Positions 1 to 9,772 of a stretch of DNA of 64,000 nt are shown piece after piece; the first letter of the stretch is position 1, and each line of letters starts with the position of its first letter. The DNA is from Schizochytrium sp. CCTCC M209059 (Eukaryota > Sar > Bigyra > Thraustochytrida > Thraustochytriidae). The stretch is taken from contig KN805418.1 of assembly GCA_000818945.1 (NCBI GenBank), positions 7,456-71,455 of the forward strand. Reading direction: 5' to 3'. Both the position numbers and the translations under genes were made by a program. The notes under the pieces were generated by a model, which saw nothing but the letters and a program-made list of their open reading frames with translations, was not told where the DNA came from and did not search any database.

Positions 1-235
1 GCGCGGGAGCGGGGGGAGGGGGGGGGCGCAGCCGGCCAGCCAGGCTCGCGGGCGGCGCGGTTGGGGGTAGCGCCACTGCGTTCTGCAGCCGCTGCTTGCG
101 TCTCTCTCTCCCTCTCTCTTCTCTCTCTCGCCGGGTCTCTCTCTCTCTTTCTCTTTCTGTCTCGAGTCGCATATCGCCTTCACGGCTGGGCGCGGGCTCG
201 AGCCGGCAGAGCCCTCGGCGGCCGGGCGGGGCGCG

Positions 236-2116
236 ATGGCGGAGGCCGAGGCGGTCTTCGTGGCAGCTGGGAAGTTCGCGGGCGCAAGGGAAGGCTTCGT
301 GTTCAAGCGCGGCGTGCAGGGGCTCGGGTACTATGAGGACATTCAGGGCGGCCGCAAGCGACCTCGCGGGCTCGAGGCCTTCCCGCCGCCACGGCCTGTG
401 AAGCGAGCGGCGGTAGCAGGGGTTACAGCTTCCTCTTCTTCTTCTTCTTCTTCTTCGTCGTCGTCGTCTTCGTCTTCTGTGGCGTCAACGACGGCTGTCC
501 TGCAAGAAAACGGCGACCATGAAGGGGGGCTTACTGGTGCCGAGGTCACGAAGATGTGCGCGCTGCTTGAAAAGCAATCGCGCACCAATCTCGAACTGCG
601 TACCAAGTTCTTTGACAAGCCAGCCCGCTTCATGGAGTCTGAAATGAGTCTGGACGAGACCGTGGGCGCTCTCAAAGCTGTTGCAAGCGCGCCGACTTTA
701 TACGAAGATATGGCCAAGGCTGGCGCAGCCAAGACTCTGGTGGCTCTTGTCGGCCACGACAACGAGGATCTTGCCAAGGACGTTTTGCAACTTCTCGGTG
801 AGCTTCTCGAGGCACAAACAATGCTTGAGGCCCCTCGGCAATCCCGCGTTCTTCTCGATGCGCTTCTCGCGGAAGAACTGCTTGGCGCAATCGTTGTTCG
901 CCTCGCCACCGCTGCGCCAGACACGGAGACGGGGGCAGAAACTATTGGATATGCGATGGATATCATGGAGAATCTCATTGACATGCGAAATAGTATTGCC
1001 GATAGCTTGGCGTGCGAGACGCCATTGGTGGACTACCTCCTCGACGCAGTGCAGACCATTCGGGATGAGGACCTTGCCGTGACCTGTGCAGAGATGCTCA
1101 ATCTCTTGCTCACCACATCTACGCAAGCCCAGCAAGACTTTTTAACACTTCCGAAGCGAGCTTCCAATGCCGCTACCAAAGAAGACCATCTTGAGCGGCT
1201 TCTCGTCGCTGTAAGCAAGTTCCGCAAGCATGACCCATCTTCCAGCCGTGAGCAGGAGCTCATTGCCAACCTTTTTGGAACCCTTCGAGGTGTTCTTTTG
1301 CCACTTAAGTCGCGCAAGGTATTCGCGGAGCATGAGGGGTTTTCACGCATGATGCAAATTGTCAAGCAGCGACGGTTCGCGTACACCTTTGCGCTGCATG
1401 TAGTTCGCGATGCCATTGAAGACAATCCAGAGAGCTGCGAGCAGCTTGTGCAGGCGGACGGCCTCAAGTCTGTCTTTCCTCTATTTATGGGTCGAGGTAT
1501 CGGCATCAAGACGTCCGCCACGTTGGCAGACGACCATGACGATCCGCGCGCGCAAAAGGCGAAAAAGCGCAAGTCCAAACCCGCGCGCAAGCGAGCAGAA
1601 GTCGAGGTCGAGGTCACAGAGCATGTATTAGCCATTCTCTTCCAGCTAATGGTTAGTTTTCCTCGCGCAAGCACTTCCTATCGACGCATTCTTCGCAAAT
1701 TCACCGAAGATGAAAGGGTCAAAACGGATCGCCTCGTGGAACTCTTTGTCGAGTACATGCAGCGCCTCGCCAAGATCGACGCACTCTACGCCGGTGCAGA
1801 CGATCAAACTTCCGATAGTCGCTTTCTTGCCCGAATGGAGGCTGGTCTCGAGTCTGCCCGTCATGCCGCTGTCTTGCTCGGCTTCCTCTGTACCAGTGAC
1901 CGCCCGTCGCTCCGCGCCCACGTCAAGGCTCGTCTTCACGAGAACCGCTTCTCGCTCGCCATTTTACGGAAAGAAATTGAGGCCTTTGCAGACGATCTTG
2001 CACCGTCGTCATCGTCAAAGGAGGAGGAGGAGGTCTCTAACGAAGGGCCTGGCGAAGTTGCACGCAATCTCGCGATCCTCCTTCGCGCCTTGATAGTTCA
2101 ATTGACACTAGATTGA
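236..2116 (+). CDS. CTNNBL1: Beta-catenin-like protein 1 (CTNNBL1), spliceosome-associated armadillo protein
   Basis: 626 residues from an ATG that follows a CT-rich leader (about 100-165). The body matches the CTNNBL1 family from the segment around residue 170 (GHDNEDLAKDVLQLLGEL) through the conserved blocks ETIGYAMDIMENLIDM, KFRKHDPSSSREQELIANLF and LKSRKVFAEHEGFSRMMQI. In other eukaryotes CTNNBL1 binds the Prp19/CDC5L splicing complex in the nucleus. The N-terminus has a GLGYY-containing motif (residues 22-35) and a serine run (66-81) encoded by a TCT/TCG microsatellite. A Lys/Arg-rich insert (about residues 438-455) interrupts the C-terminal armadillo region and could be a nuclear localisation signal. 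It is slightly longer than the human protein, mainly because of these insertions. The family assignment is strong; the role is taken from the family. Confidence 0.93.
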   Translation: MAEAEAVFVAAGKFAGAREGFVFKRGVQGLGYYEDIQGGRKRPRGLEAFPPPRPVKRAAVAGVTASSSSSSSSSSSSSSSSVASTTAVLQENGDHEGGLTGAEVTKMCALLEKQSRTNLELRTKFFDKPARFMESEMSLDETVGALKAVASAPTLYEDMAKAGAAKTLVALVGHDNEDLAKDVLQLLGELLEAQTMLEAPRQSRVLLDALLAEELLGAIVVRLATAAPDTETGAETIGYAMDIMENLIDMRNSIADSLACETPLVDYLLDAVQTIRDEDLAVTCAEMLNLLLTTSTQAQQDFLTLPKRASNAATKEDHLERLLVAVSKFRKHDPSSSREQELIANLFGTLRGVLLPLKSRKVFAEHEGFSRMMQIVKQRRFAYTFALHVVRDAIEDNPESCEQLVQADGLKSVFPLFMGRGIGIKTSATLADDHDDPRAQKAKKRKSKPARKRAEVEVEVTEHVLAILFQLMVSFPRASTSYRRILRKFTEDERVKTDRLVELFVEYMQRLAKIDALYAGADDQTSDSRFLARMEAGLESARHAAVLLGFLCTSDRPSLRAHVKARLHENRFSLAILRKEIEAFADDLAPSSSSKEEEEVSNEGPGEVARNLAILLRALIVQLTLD

Positions 2117-2351
2117 CGGATTAATTGACAGATTGGTTAATTGATTGATTGATTGATTGATTCCCCCCCCCAGCTTCCAAGTGAAATTTCTCTCCAAGGC
2201 GCCCCTGGCGTATAACTGATTCGTTGTGTAGTGCGACGTGCTTGCACGTGCCGAGGAGGACCAAGACGAGGAGAGCAAGAGCAAGTCAACGTGTGTCTTC
2301 TTGCGCGTGCGCAAGCGCGCGTTCTCGTGCCGGCGACGACGACTTCCAAAT

Positions 2352-4082
2352 ATGGGACTCTCGCCGCAGGCTCTAAGATGGGCTGCCAGCGGCTGCGGCG
2401 CAGCGGCTTGGGCGCTCATGGCGGTCCTTGTCCTGCGTTACGGACTTGCGGCAAACCAGGCGCGCGGAAAACAAGCGCATGAGGCGATGCAGCGGGCCTC
2501 GACGGCAGTCTCGTGCCTCTCAGCGCTCGCGATTGTCGCGGGCTTCGTCGAGTCGCTCTCGCAAGCGCATCAAATGCTGTCCGCCGGGCGGCCGCAAAAG
2601 GTGCACCAACTCAGCCTAAATGTATGGCTTGGCATGTTTTTCAGCGCCCTAACTTTGCTCGCGCACGTGCTGTACGTCTTCATGGGATGCCCAGGCCCAT
2701 TTTCCTCATGTCGACGATTCGTTGTCGTTATCGTCGAGGTGTTCGTCGAGAGCGCTCTCTGGCAGCGCTTCAACCGACTGGTCCAGATGGATGGGGTTCT
2801 AAAGCTCGTGGTGGTTGCAGGTCATGTCAGCCCCTGGCTTGATGAGGACAAAGACACAAATCTCCAAGACGGAACCGATGCGCTTATCCGCATGGGCATG
2901 CGCTCGGAGATGGTGATGCACGAACTCACCTTTGGTGCGCTCTGCGCCGGTATTCTCGTTGCTCTTCCGTTATGCAGACCCTTTACTTATTTTCAACTTA
3001 ATGAGACATCCGAAGCGTCCTTTAAAACGCACCCTTTTCGAGCCACAGCGTCAAAGAACGCAAACGTCGCGTCGGAAAATTCAGCCGCCGGACCTGAAAC
3101 GGAGGGACTGTCAGGAGAAATTGCCCATGACGACGTCGACGACGACGACCATGAAAAAAACGAGAACGACAACGAGGACGAGGACGAAGGCAAAGGCAAA
3201 GGCGAGGGGGGCGACGGCGACAAGAATGACGCGGGCGATATTAGCGTGCAGCTCAGTGATCTCCGGGAGCGCCTCAATACAATCTGCGCTGCCTTGGAAG
3301 AAAGTGATGATGACAGCAGTGCGAGCGGCCTAACTAGTGACGCGAGCGAGCAAAACATTGCAACAACAATATTTTCTGAAGACGAAGAAAAAACCTACGA
3401 GACCACACAGACAAATACAAGTCGTTCTCCCCGACATACAGAATCCAGCGCTGCGAACACAGAGATGAAGAATGCAATCAACCTATCTTCTCCGGGAAAA
3501 CACACGGTGTTGCAAGAAGCAGAAGTGAGCGACAATCTTGTGATCGAAGAAAAGGCTGACAAAAAGAAGCATAGAAGCTCGGCAAAAGCCACATTACCAG
3601 TCTCTACGGCGGCGGCGACGACGGCGGCGGCGGCGGCGACGACGACGACGACATCTCCGCCGCCCTCAGCACAACGGAGCGCCAACACAACACTTTCTGA
3701 AACCCAAAAGGCCAAATCTAAGCTTCTCGACGAAACGTCAAGAGAGACTCCGCCCGCTCGCTCGGATTTGACTCCAGTACCACCCCCGGATGCCTTTGTG
3801 ACTCCCGTGAAGCGTTCGCCAAAAGATCGCGCGTCTGGCATACCTCAAAGTCTTCGTCCGCATCGTGTGACGCGGTCGCCAAAACCAATCTTGCTCAGAA
3901 CGACGCCTGGATCTGCGCCTCCGCACCGTCGCGCGACCAAAGAAGCTGCAAAGGAAAACAACTTTGAGGGGGGGTTCTTGACCATGGGCATGGAGGAGAT
4001 GGCCATAGAGTCCGGTATTTGTGCTGTCGGCGCGATTGGATTATCTCTGCTCATTTCAAGTGCGCAAAAGCTCCGACGCTAA
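2352..4082 (+). CDS. Hypothetical multi-pass membrane protein with long acidic low-complexity region
   Basis: 576 residues from the first ATG of the frame; the open frame extends upstream to 2238 only through a GTG. I do not recognise a family. Hydrophobic segments lie at about residues 9-34, 51-69, 91-112, 122-137 and 190-211, and a last one near 553-569, just before a basic tail (KLRR). Between residue 220 and 540 the chain is hydrophilic: Asp/Glu-rich runs near 255-300, an Ala/Thr tract from GCG/ACG repeats (about 3600-3655) and Pro/Ser-rich stretches. The N-terminal part with its paired helices loosely recalls peroxisomal PEX11-type membrane proteins in layout, but I see no decisive motif. 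It is co-oriented with CTNNBL1, with 235 bp between the two genes. The last hydrophobic segment could be a tail anchor. Confidence 0.7.
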   Translation: MGLSPQALRWAASGCGAAAWALMAVLVLRYGLAANQARGKQAHEAMQRASTAVSCLSALAIVAGFVESLSQAHQMLSAGRPQKVHQLSLNVWLGMFFSALTLLAHVLYVFMGCPGPFSSCRRFVVVIVEVFVESALWQRFNRLVQMDGVLKLVVVAGHVSPWLDEDKDTNLQDGTDALIRMGMRSEMVMHELTFGALCAGILVALPLCRPFTYFQLNETSEASFKTHPFRATASKNANVASENSAAGPETEGLSGEIAHDDVDDDDHEKNENDNEDEDEGKGKGEGGDGDKNDAGDISVQLSDLRERLNTICAALEESDDDSSASGLTSDASEQNIATTIFSEDEEKTYETTQTNTSRSPRHTESSAANTEMKNAINLSSPGKHTVLQEAEVSDNLVIEEKADKKKHRSSAKATLPVSTAAATTAAAAATTTTTSPPPSAQRSANTTLSETQKAKSKLLDETSRETPPARSDLTPVPPPDAFVTPVKRSPKDRASGIPQSLRPHRVTRSPKPILLRTTPGSAPPHRRATKEAAKENNFEGGFLTMGMEEMAIESGICAVGAIGLSLLISSAQKLRR

Positions 4083-4184
4083 ACACTTATGGTAGAGTAG
4101 ACTGAGGAATTTGATCATTGAATTGTAAGACTCTTGTCTAGTGCAAGCCTCTACATGGAAAGCTTACCGTATCGCAATTCACTA

Positions 4185-5249
4185 TTACTGGAGAGCCTCC
4201 ACCGGGGGCACTGGCGATGACGGGTGATTGCAGTTTTGGCCATCCTCATAGCAGGGCTGATTTACTCGCGTAAACGGACCGGGGACGCCCCAAGAGCAGT
4301 GCGACTCGATACCGAGCTGATTCTCGCCCGTCTTGATGAAGAAAAAGCCAGAGTGGCCAAAGTATTCGCCCCACGAGTTGCGCGCGATCCAAAACTCCGT
4401 GCCGTCCTTGGTCTTGTCCCATCCAACAAGTGAGACGACGTGGTTTGTTGACTTTGAAGAAACCGGGTCGTCGACGACTCCACCATCGTACTTGGCAAGA
4501 GGAATTGAGTTGATCGAACAGGCGATCGGCCCGCGCTTGTAAATTTCTGCCTTCATGTTGAGCATACCCGTTACGTTGCCGTACTCGGCTACAGTAGCAT
4601 TCGGAAACTCCTCCACTGCGCCGCAAGCGGGCTTGAAAAAAGGTGGACTTTTCACAAGCTCGACCCAACACGTGCGGCACACGTTCACAGCGGAACACTC
4701 CCAGTTCCCAACTCGGCAGTTTTCCGTAAAGTTCGAATTGCTGCTGCACGCCTCGTACTGCATGCACGTGTCAAAGGGGACATGGCCACTCTCATGAATG
4801 AATTGATATGCGCCGCTGTGACTACCTCCAAAGCAGCTTCCGGCAATCTTGGATCCGCAATTTAAAAGGTATTGCACAGCAAGGTTAATATCGATGCCTT
4901 TTCCATGTCGGGCAATTTTGATGCGATCTGCCAGCGCAGAGAGCGCCGCATGCGCCCAGCAGGATCCACAATATTGCGGAATGTGCTGATTGAGCATCTT
5001 GGTCAAGTAGCTCGTACCGTTGACGTTGCCCCAGTTCCAGTGTTCCGGAAGCTCCGTCGCTGTCAAAAGATCGCCGGGGCGCGGATTGATCACGTGCTCG
5101 AATTTGTCGTGATCCTCGAGATACACGAGCTCGTTCAAGATCCCATGCTGCACACTAGGGTTTGCATCAGCTGTCTGAAGTGTCTGCGCAAGCGCTGCCA
5201 GCGCTGCCAGCGCCAGCACGACCCCTTTGGCCCGCGTCGTGACTACCAT
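4185..5249 (-). CDS. CTSZ: Cathepsin Z/X-like papain-family cysteine protease
   Basis: 354 residues. It starts with a hydrophobic signal peptide (about residues 8-27) and a short propeptide, as in cathepsin Z (peptidase family C1A). The mature part begins near LPEHWNWGNVNG. The catalytic residues are Cys97 (in YCGSCWAHA), His270 (in NHVVSLVGW) and Asn291 (in RNSWGE). The HIP motif (residues 89-91), which sits just before the catalytic Cys, marks the cathepsin Z subgroup and is linked to its carboxy-monopeptidase activity. Several Cys pairs fit disulfides. The likely site of action is the lysosome/vacuole or secretion. The stop of the neighbouring membrane-protein gene is 102 bp away, so the two are convergent. 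The subgroup call is strong. Confidence 0.93.
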   Translation of the reverse strand: MVVTTRAKGVVLALAALAALAQTLQTADANPSVQHGILNELVYLEDHDKFEHVINPRPGDLLTATELPEHWNWGNVNGTSYLTKMLNQHIPQYCGSCWAHAALSALADRIKIARHGKGIDINLAVQYLLNCGSKIAGSCFGGSHSGAYQFIHESGHVPFDTCMQYEACSSNSNFTENCRVGNWECSAVNVCRTCWVELVKSPPFFKPACGAVEEFPNATVAEYGNVTGMLNMKAEIYKRGPIACSINSIPLAKYDGGVVDDPVSSKSTNHVVSLVGWDKTKDGTEFWIARNSWGEYFGHSGFFFIKTGENQLGIESHCSWGVPGPFTRVNQPCYEDGQNCNHPSSPVPPVEALQ

Positions 5250-6054
5250 CGCGGAGGCTCTTCGGGGCGCGATCCCGTCCTCGCGACCCTACCTCAACGC
5301 TGCGACGCAGAGGTGATTGCGACGGAAACGCGCTCTTCTGAGCTGCTCTGCGAGTGTATTTGCTGTCTGCGTCCCCGCCGCACGCACGCCTCTCCGCTCC
5401 GCTTCAAGGCGAAAGAAAGCTCGGGTGTTCGGGTCTACGGCGAGCGGCGGTTCCTGCTCAAGGCCCGACCCCAGTCCAGATTTGGATTGGCACGAGCAGA
5501 ACCTTTGGAACAAGTAGAGACAAGTGAAAATCCGCGCAAGCGAAGAGCGAGAACAGCGAACCTGGGTGGATTCAAGTTGATTGTGCCTGGGTGGATTGAT
5601 TGTGACGGGTCAGTGGCAGCTCGATCGGTCATAGTCAACTCTTTCGATCGTGAGATCGAGATTTGGTGACATGCCGAGGGCACGATATCAAGGCATAATT
5701 TATCTTTTGCGAGGCGAGCTTTCGGGTATCAAAAAGTTACGCCTTGTATACTTCTGGCCCGAGCTTGTACCAAAGCCACGGTGAAAGAGTCATCTTGCCT
5801 CGACCTAGGCCTAAATTTTAGGCAACGCAGACCTAGGCCCTAGAGTGCGTTCGTACATGGAAACGAATCTGCCTTGTCTGCAGATCAACTTTCTCGACAG
5901 GTCACTCGACGCCGGAATCACATAATAACTCCAGAATCCATGTACGTATTAAGTCAAAGACTCAGCTAACCCCTGGGCGTCAACGCATTTCTGAACAACA
6001 ATTCAATCTTGCCAAAATTGAGCTGTGCATCTTTTTCTTCCCTGACAAGAACAA
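5250..6054. other. Intergenic: cathepsin upstream region and TAM41 3' region
   Basis: No convincing gene. It holds the presumed promoter of the cathepsin gene and the 3' flank of TAM41, both on the minus strand. An exact TAGGCCTA octamer lies at 5806-5813, with a related CTAGGCCCTAG just after it (about 5833-5843). The 3' half is relatively AT-rich. Confidence 0.6.
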
Positions 6055-7083
6055 TCAGGAAGCAAAGCGCTTTCGCACCTTGCGCATCCCATAGCGAAAG
6101 GCAGTCAAGGTTCCAACGGTGAGAATTCCCTTTGCGCTCTGGAAACGACTGCTTCGTCGTACTATTGCAGAGAGGGCTTCCCGGATCGCGGTCTGACGTT
6201 TGCTTTCCGTCATTGCTGCAGTCGAGGCAACGGCGCCTGAAAGAAAGGGAAGAGTGGAAGCCATTTGTGCGCGCTTTTGCGGGTCCATGTTTTGCTCCCA
6301 AGTTCGCAAGCCCGTTGTCTCGCTTGCTGAAGCGAGTGCAAGCTCGCCCACGAAACCGTTCGATGGCGACATGGATGATGCATCTTGTCCCAACGGTAGA
6401 AAGCGAGAATAAAGGGATTGAAAATGTGACATGCTTCCGCGCACAATATTGGCAACCTTGTTTGGGTTTTCCGCAAGGCCCATTCGCACGTCGCCTGCGT
6501 ACGAGAGTTCTGAAATGCAGCGAAAGAGTTCTTCATCGTCAAATCGATCGGGAAGCAAGAGCAGAGCTGTATGCATGGCGTGAGCGAGATTGACACCAAG
6601 TGCCTCGCGCAGAGCAGTGTTTTGGGGCGCATCTGCGATGAATCGCACAGGCTTATGCAGACGGCCGCTCAGATACAGCGCGTCCCATTGGGAAAGATCC
6701 CTTACGGCATCCTCTTGCGAAATGACGCCGTACTTGAGTCTGACCTCTGGCACGCTGGGAACGGTGACGTCCGTGTTAAAATACATGAAGCCGCCCCCTG
6801 TTCGCTGCACGTTGGCGACCGCTTCGGGGCCTAGTGAGGCAAGACATGAGTAATGTGCTGGATGAGTTTCGATGTTGAGCTTGTGCCACTCTTTGGCGTC
6901 CTCCACGACTAGCACGAGGTCGACGAGCGGCCGGTCTTCGGGGGCCACTCCCTTGGATTTCGTCCCTGCATCGATTTGCTCAAAGACGCCTGACCCGTAC
7001 GCAAAGGCTGCAGCAAGTCCGTGCGCGGGGAGCGTAGCAACGGCCTCTGCGATGGCGTCGCCCGCGCCCGACGCGGAAGCCAT
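6055..7083 (-). CDS. TAMM41: TAM41-like mitochondrial CDP-diacylglycerol synthase
   Basis: 342 residues. It matches the Tam41/MMP37 family, which makes CDP-diacylglycerol from phosphatidic acid and CTP at the matrix face of the inner mitochondrial membrane, the first committed step to cardiolipin. Visible signatures are the nucleotidyltransferase-like AYGSGVFEQ (residues 28-36) and the acidic strand VDLVLVVED (54-62), followed by the family block EWHKLNIETHPAHYS. Further family-like blocks are FNTDVTVP, LKYGVIS, DLSQWDALYLSGRLHKPV and the helical C-terminal half with LSYAGDVRMGLAENPNKV. The basic C-terminus (GMRKVRKRF) is typical. There is no strong N-terminal presequence; the first 25 residues are Ala-rich with no acidic cluster, which could still target mitochondria. 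The start is ATG. Confidence 0.92.
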   Translation of the reverse strand: MASASGAGDAIAEAVATLPAHGLAAAFAYGSGVFEQIDAGTKSKGVAPEDRPLVDLVLVVEDAKEWHKLNIETHPAHYSCLASLGPEAVANVQRTGGGFMYFNTDVTVPSVPEVRLKYGVISQEDAVRDLSQWDALYLSGRLHKPVRFIADAPQNTALREALGVNLAHAMHTALLLLPDRFDDEELFRCISELSYAGDVRMGLAENPNKVANIVRGSMSHFQSLYSRFLPLGQDASSMSPSNGFVGELALASASETTGLRTWEQNMDPQKRAQMASTLPFLSGAVASTAAMTESKRQTAIREALSAIVRRSSRFQSAKGILTVGTLTAFRYGMRKVRKRFAS

Positions 7084-7362
7084 CGGGCAGACAAACCTTG
7101 GTTTTGTGTGAGCGACCGATTGTTTGTTTATGTACTACAAGCAGACAGGCAGGCAGAGGCAGACAGAGAAAAGAAGGTCAAGTGCTTTTTTTTTGTCATT
7201 AATTTGGGAAAAAGGAACAAGGGAACAAACAAGTGATCATCAGTCGACGGTCAAGGCGACTGTTTCAAGAGAGAAAAATGTGGAGCATATAGATTAGGCC
7301 TAGTGCCATGGTTTGCCACCCAACCATTCCACCAACGTTTTACACACGAAAATTCATGATCA

Positions 7363-9207
7363 TTAAAACCCGCGCCGGGAAGGCGGGACGAGGGACGAAG
7401 GCAACGTGTCTGGGAGAGATTTGCCAGACTGCACCTGGCGAGCGAGGTACAAAGCTACCGCGAACTGGTCTGCGTCGAGTTGGTTGATATGGTCTATGTC
7501 AGCGAGCGTCCAGACCTTGGCCAAGACATTATTGGAGAGTCCCGTCGACGCAAAGGCCTGCTGAGCGGCTGTCCCAGCGAGTTTGCCGCCTTGGAGCGGG
7601 CTCGAGAAGAAGATGTTGTCTGCCTCCGTCTTGAGCGACTGCGAGACAGCCCAACCGGAACCACCGAGAGATCCTACGGACCGTGAAGAGCCGAGGTTTT
7701 CGAAAGCCTCAAACGGATTCGAGCTGCTACCTGTCATGGGCAAACCCGCCCCGGCACCGTCGTCTGGATCGTGCAAGCGCAGCTCGCGAAGCAAAGCCGG
7801 AATCGTCTCAGTGAGCACGGTGTCGAGTTTGCGTATGGCCTTTTCACTAAGTTTCGGAAACTTCGATAGGTCGTAATCTTGGATGATCCTGCGAAAACCT
7901 TCCGGGTTCGGAAAATCTCCGAGCGCAAGCTGGTGTTTCTGCGCCACCTTGCTGAACTCCTGGGGAAGGTTCTTGAGAATGTTTTGTTGCTTTGACGACT
8001 TGCCAAAAAAGGTGGGCATCTGCGCCTTGAGGTGCGCAATAATGTAGGCGTGGACTTTGGCGTGCCGTGCGCGCTTGACCAGCTCATTGATTTTCCGCAA
8101 AGAGCTGTTACGCGGGAGGCTTCGCAGGTCGCTGAGAAGGTCTTCGGCCTCGCTCTCGAACAGCGCTCGGTTTTCGTGATCCTGACGAAGAGGCACATCC
8201 CAAAAGGAGCCTACATAGACGCGCATGACCTCGGGAGAGCCCGTGACTTTGCCGAGACTCCACATGAGGGCGCCATAGACGCGCATGAGTTGCTTTGGCG
8301 TAACAGAGTCGGCCTTGTTGAGCACGACGCGCACCTTGTCTTCATGCCCGCGAAGAGCCTCAATGCAAGTTTTGAATTCGTCGGAAATGTCGAGCTTGTG
8401 TGCATCGAACAAGAGAAGAATGCGGTCTGAGCGACCTGCAAACCAATCAATGACGGCCGGAAAGTCGTATTGGCGCCCGATGCGCTGCTTTTCGCCAGAG
8501 AGCACGCCTGGGGTGTCGACCAAGGTCATGAACTCGAGTGCTCTCGAATTACAGACACTTGCCTCCATCCGACTCATGAACGAGGTTCCGAACTTGCCTA
8601 GAGCTGTGAAAGGCTTGTCTGCCGAGACGCAGAGCGCATTGCCAGGAATGGTCTGGTCTTGGTCGCCGTGCATGACCGCCACAAAACGATCCGTGGTCGG
8701 TTCTGGCCCAATGCGAATGCCAGGAAAGTCACGGCCAATAAGGTGCTTGATAAAGGTCGTCTTGCCGACCGAGTACTGGCCAAGCAAGAGGACCATGGGT
8801 TTGGCTTCGAACTCGGCGTCTGTGAGACATGGTGAGAAGAAGTGGTCAAACTTGTACGTTTCCTCTAGAGGACGGATCTTCTCGTAGCAATCCTTCAAGC
8901 TGTTGACTACCCTGGTGTAGTCTTCCTTGGCGGCTTGGCGTGCCGCAAATTGTGCCTCGACGCGGCTGACAAGTCCCTCCTCAAGTCCGCTCCACTCGCG
9001 GAGTGTCACGTCGACGCTTGCCAGCTTCGCCGGCTCATGTTCCTTGTACAGCTCAATCAATCGCGTGCGAAAGCGCTCAAAATGCTCGAGCCGCTGCAGT
9101 TCTGCGTCGCTGTGTCCATTCGAGGCAGTGAACTCGTCCTGCGCGCTCGAGGCCGCCTTGGCCTGCACAGCCCTAGCCCTGTTCTGGCCCGACCCGGGAC
9201 GCCGCAT
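7363..9207 (-). CDS. EH-domain-containing dynamin-like ATPase (EHD)
   Basis: 614 residues. It is an Eps15-homology-domain ATPase that remodels endosomal membranes. The dynamin-type G domain has the P-loop GQYSVGKTT (residues 143-151), the switch region EPTTDRFVAV, DTPGVLSGEKQ (231-241) and NKAD (297-300). A helical membrane-binding region follows, and the C-terminus (about 525-605) carries one EH domain with the EF-hand-like stretch LADIDHINQLDADQF. An NPF motif (SSNPFEAF) lies in the linker before the EH domain and could bind EH domains in cis or trans. Compared with animal EHDs (about 535 residues) the N-terminus has an extension of roughly 80 residues, Ala/Arg-rich at first and then helical. 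The start is the first ATG. Confidence 0.95.
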   Translation of the reverse strand: MRRPGSGQNRARAVQAKAASSAQDEFTASNGHSDAELQRLEHFERFRTRLIELYKEHEPAKLASVDVTLREWSGLEEGLVSRVEAQFAARQAAKEDYTRVVNSLKDCYEKIRPLEETYKFDHFFSPCLTDAEFEAKPMVLLLGQYSVGKTTFIKHLIGRDFPGIRIGPEPTTDRFVAVMHGDQDQTIPGNALCVSADKPFTALGKFGTSFMSRMEASVCNSRALEFMTLVDTPGVLSGEKQRIGRQYDFPAVIDWFAGRSDRILLLFDAHKLDISDEFKTCIEALRGHEDKVRVVLNKADSVTPKQLMRVYGALMWSLGKVTGSPEVMRVYVGSFWDVPLRQDHENRALFESEAEDLLSDLRSLPRNSSLRKINELVKRARHAKVHAYIIAHLKAQMPTFFGKSSKQQNILKNLPQEFSKVAQKHQLALGDFPNPEGFRRIIQDYDLSKFPKLSEKAIRKLDTVLTETIPALLRELRLHDPDDGAGAGLPMTGSSSNPFEAFENLGSSRSVGSLGGSGWAVSQSLKTEADNIFFSSPLQGGKLAGTAAQQAFASTGLSNNVLAKVWTLADIDHINQLDADQFAVALYLARQVQSGKSLPDTLPSSLVPPSRRGF

Positions 9208-9772
9208 CCTCGCGCCTCTTCTCCGCGCGCGCTCTTGACCGCTTGTCCGGCACGGTTGTCGTCAATCGATTGTTCAGTCGCTGCAAATCGCTTGATCAAT
9301 TCCGCCGCGCTCGCTCGTTCGCTCGCTCGATCGCTCAATCGCTCGCTCGTTCGATCGCTTGCTCGTTTGGGCTTTGCACACAATGCAAAGCAGTGCAAAG
9401 TGACTTAGAATCAAGAAAACAGCGCCCCCCCGAAATCGCGTTGCGCACACAATGGGCCACCTACTGGTATTTCTTTTACTGCCAGTGACCTAGGCCTGGC
9501 CTAGTAGGGCCTACCAGTATCACGATGATGCGTTGACTTGTGGCTGCACTTTGTTGCACGCGCCCGGAGCCATTTTGCCACAAGTCCAAGCTCACGAAGG
9601 GCGCGCGGCCCCGTGCAGCCAGCACGCGGCAGGCTGCGACGGCGGGTCGGCGGCGACCGCGGGGACGAGCGTACGTACTCGTGACACGGCGGCAAGGTCC
9701 ACCGGCGTGTCGGCATAGGCCCCGAGCGGGGACAAATACGCTCGTGCCGGCACGGACAGCACAAGCACAATC
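9208..9772. other. Divergent intergenic region between EHD and the Sm-like gene, with a tetranucleotide repeat
   Basis: This is the shared upstream region of two divergent genes. A GCTC/GTTC/GATC tetranucleotide tract runs from about 9303 to 9366. AGGCCT-containing elements lie at about 9489-9513 (TAGGCCTG, then GGCCTAG and GGGCCTA). No other gene is seen. Confidence 0.6.

Noticed and set aside
2238..2351. N-terminal extension of the membrane-protein frame
   Set aside because: It begins with GTG and has no ATG. The ATG at 2352 is the first and precedes a good membrane segment.
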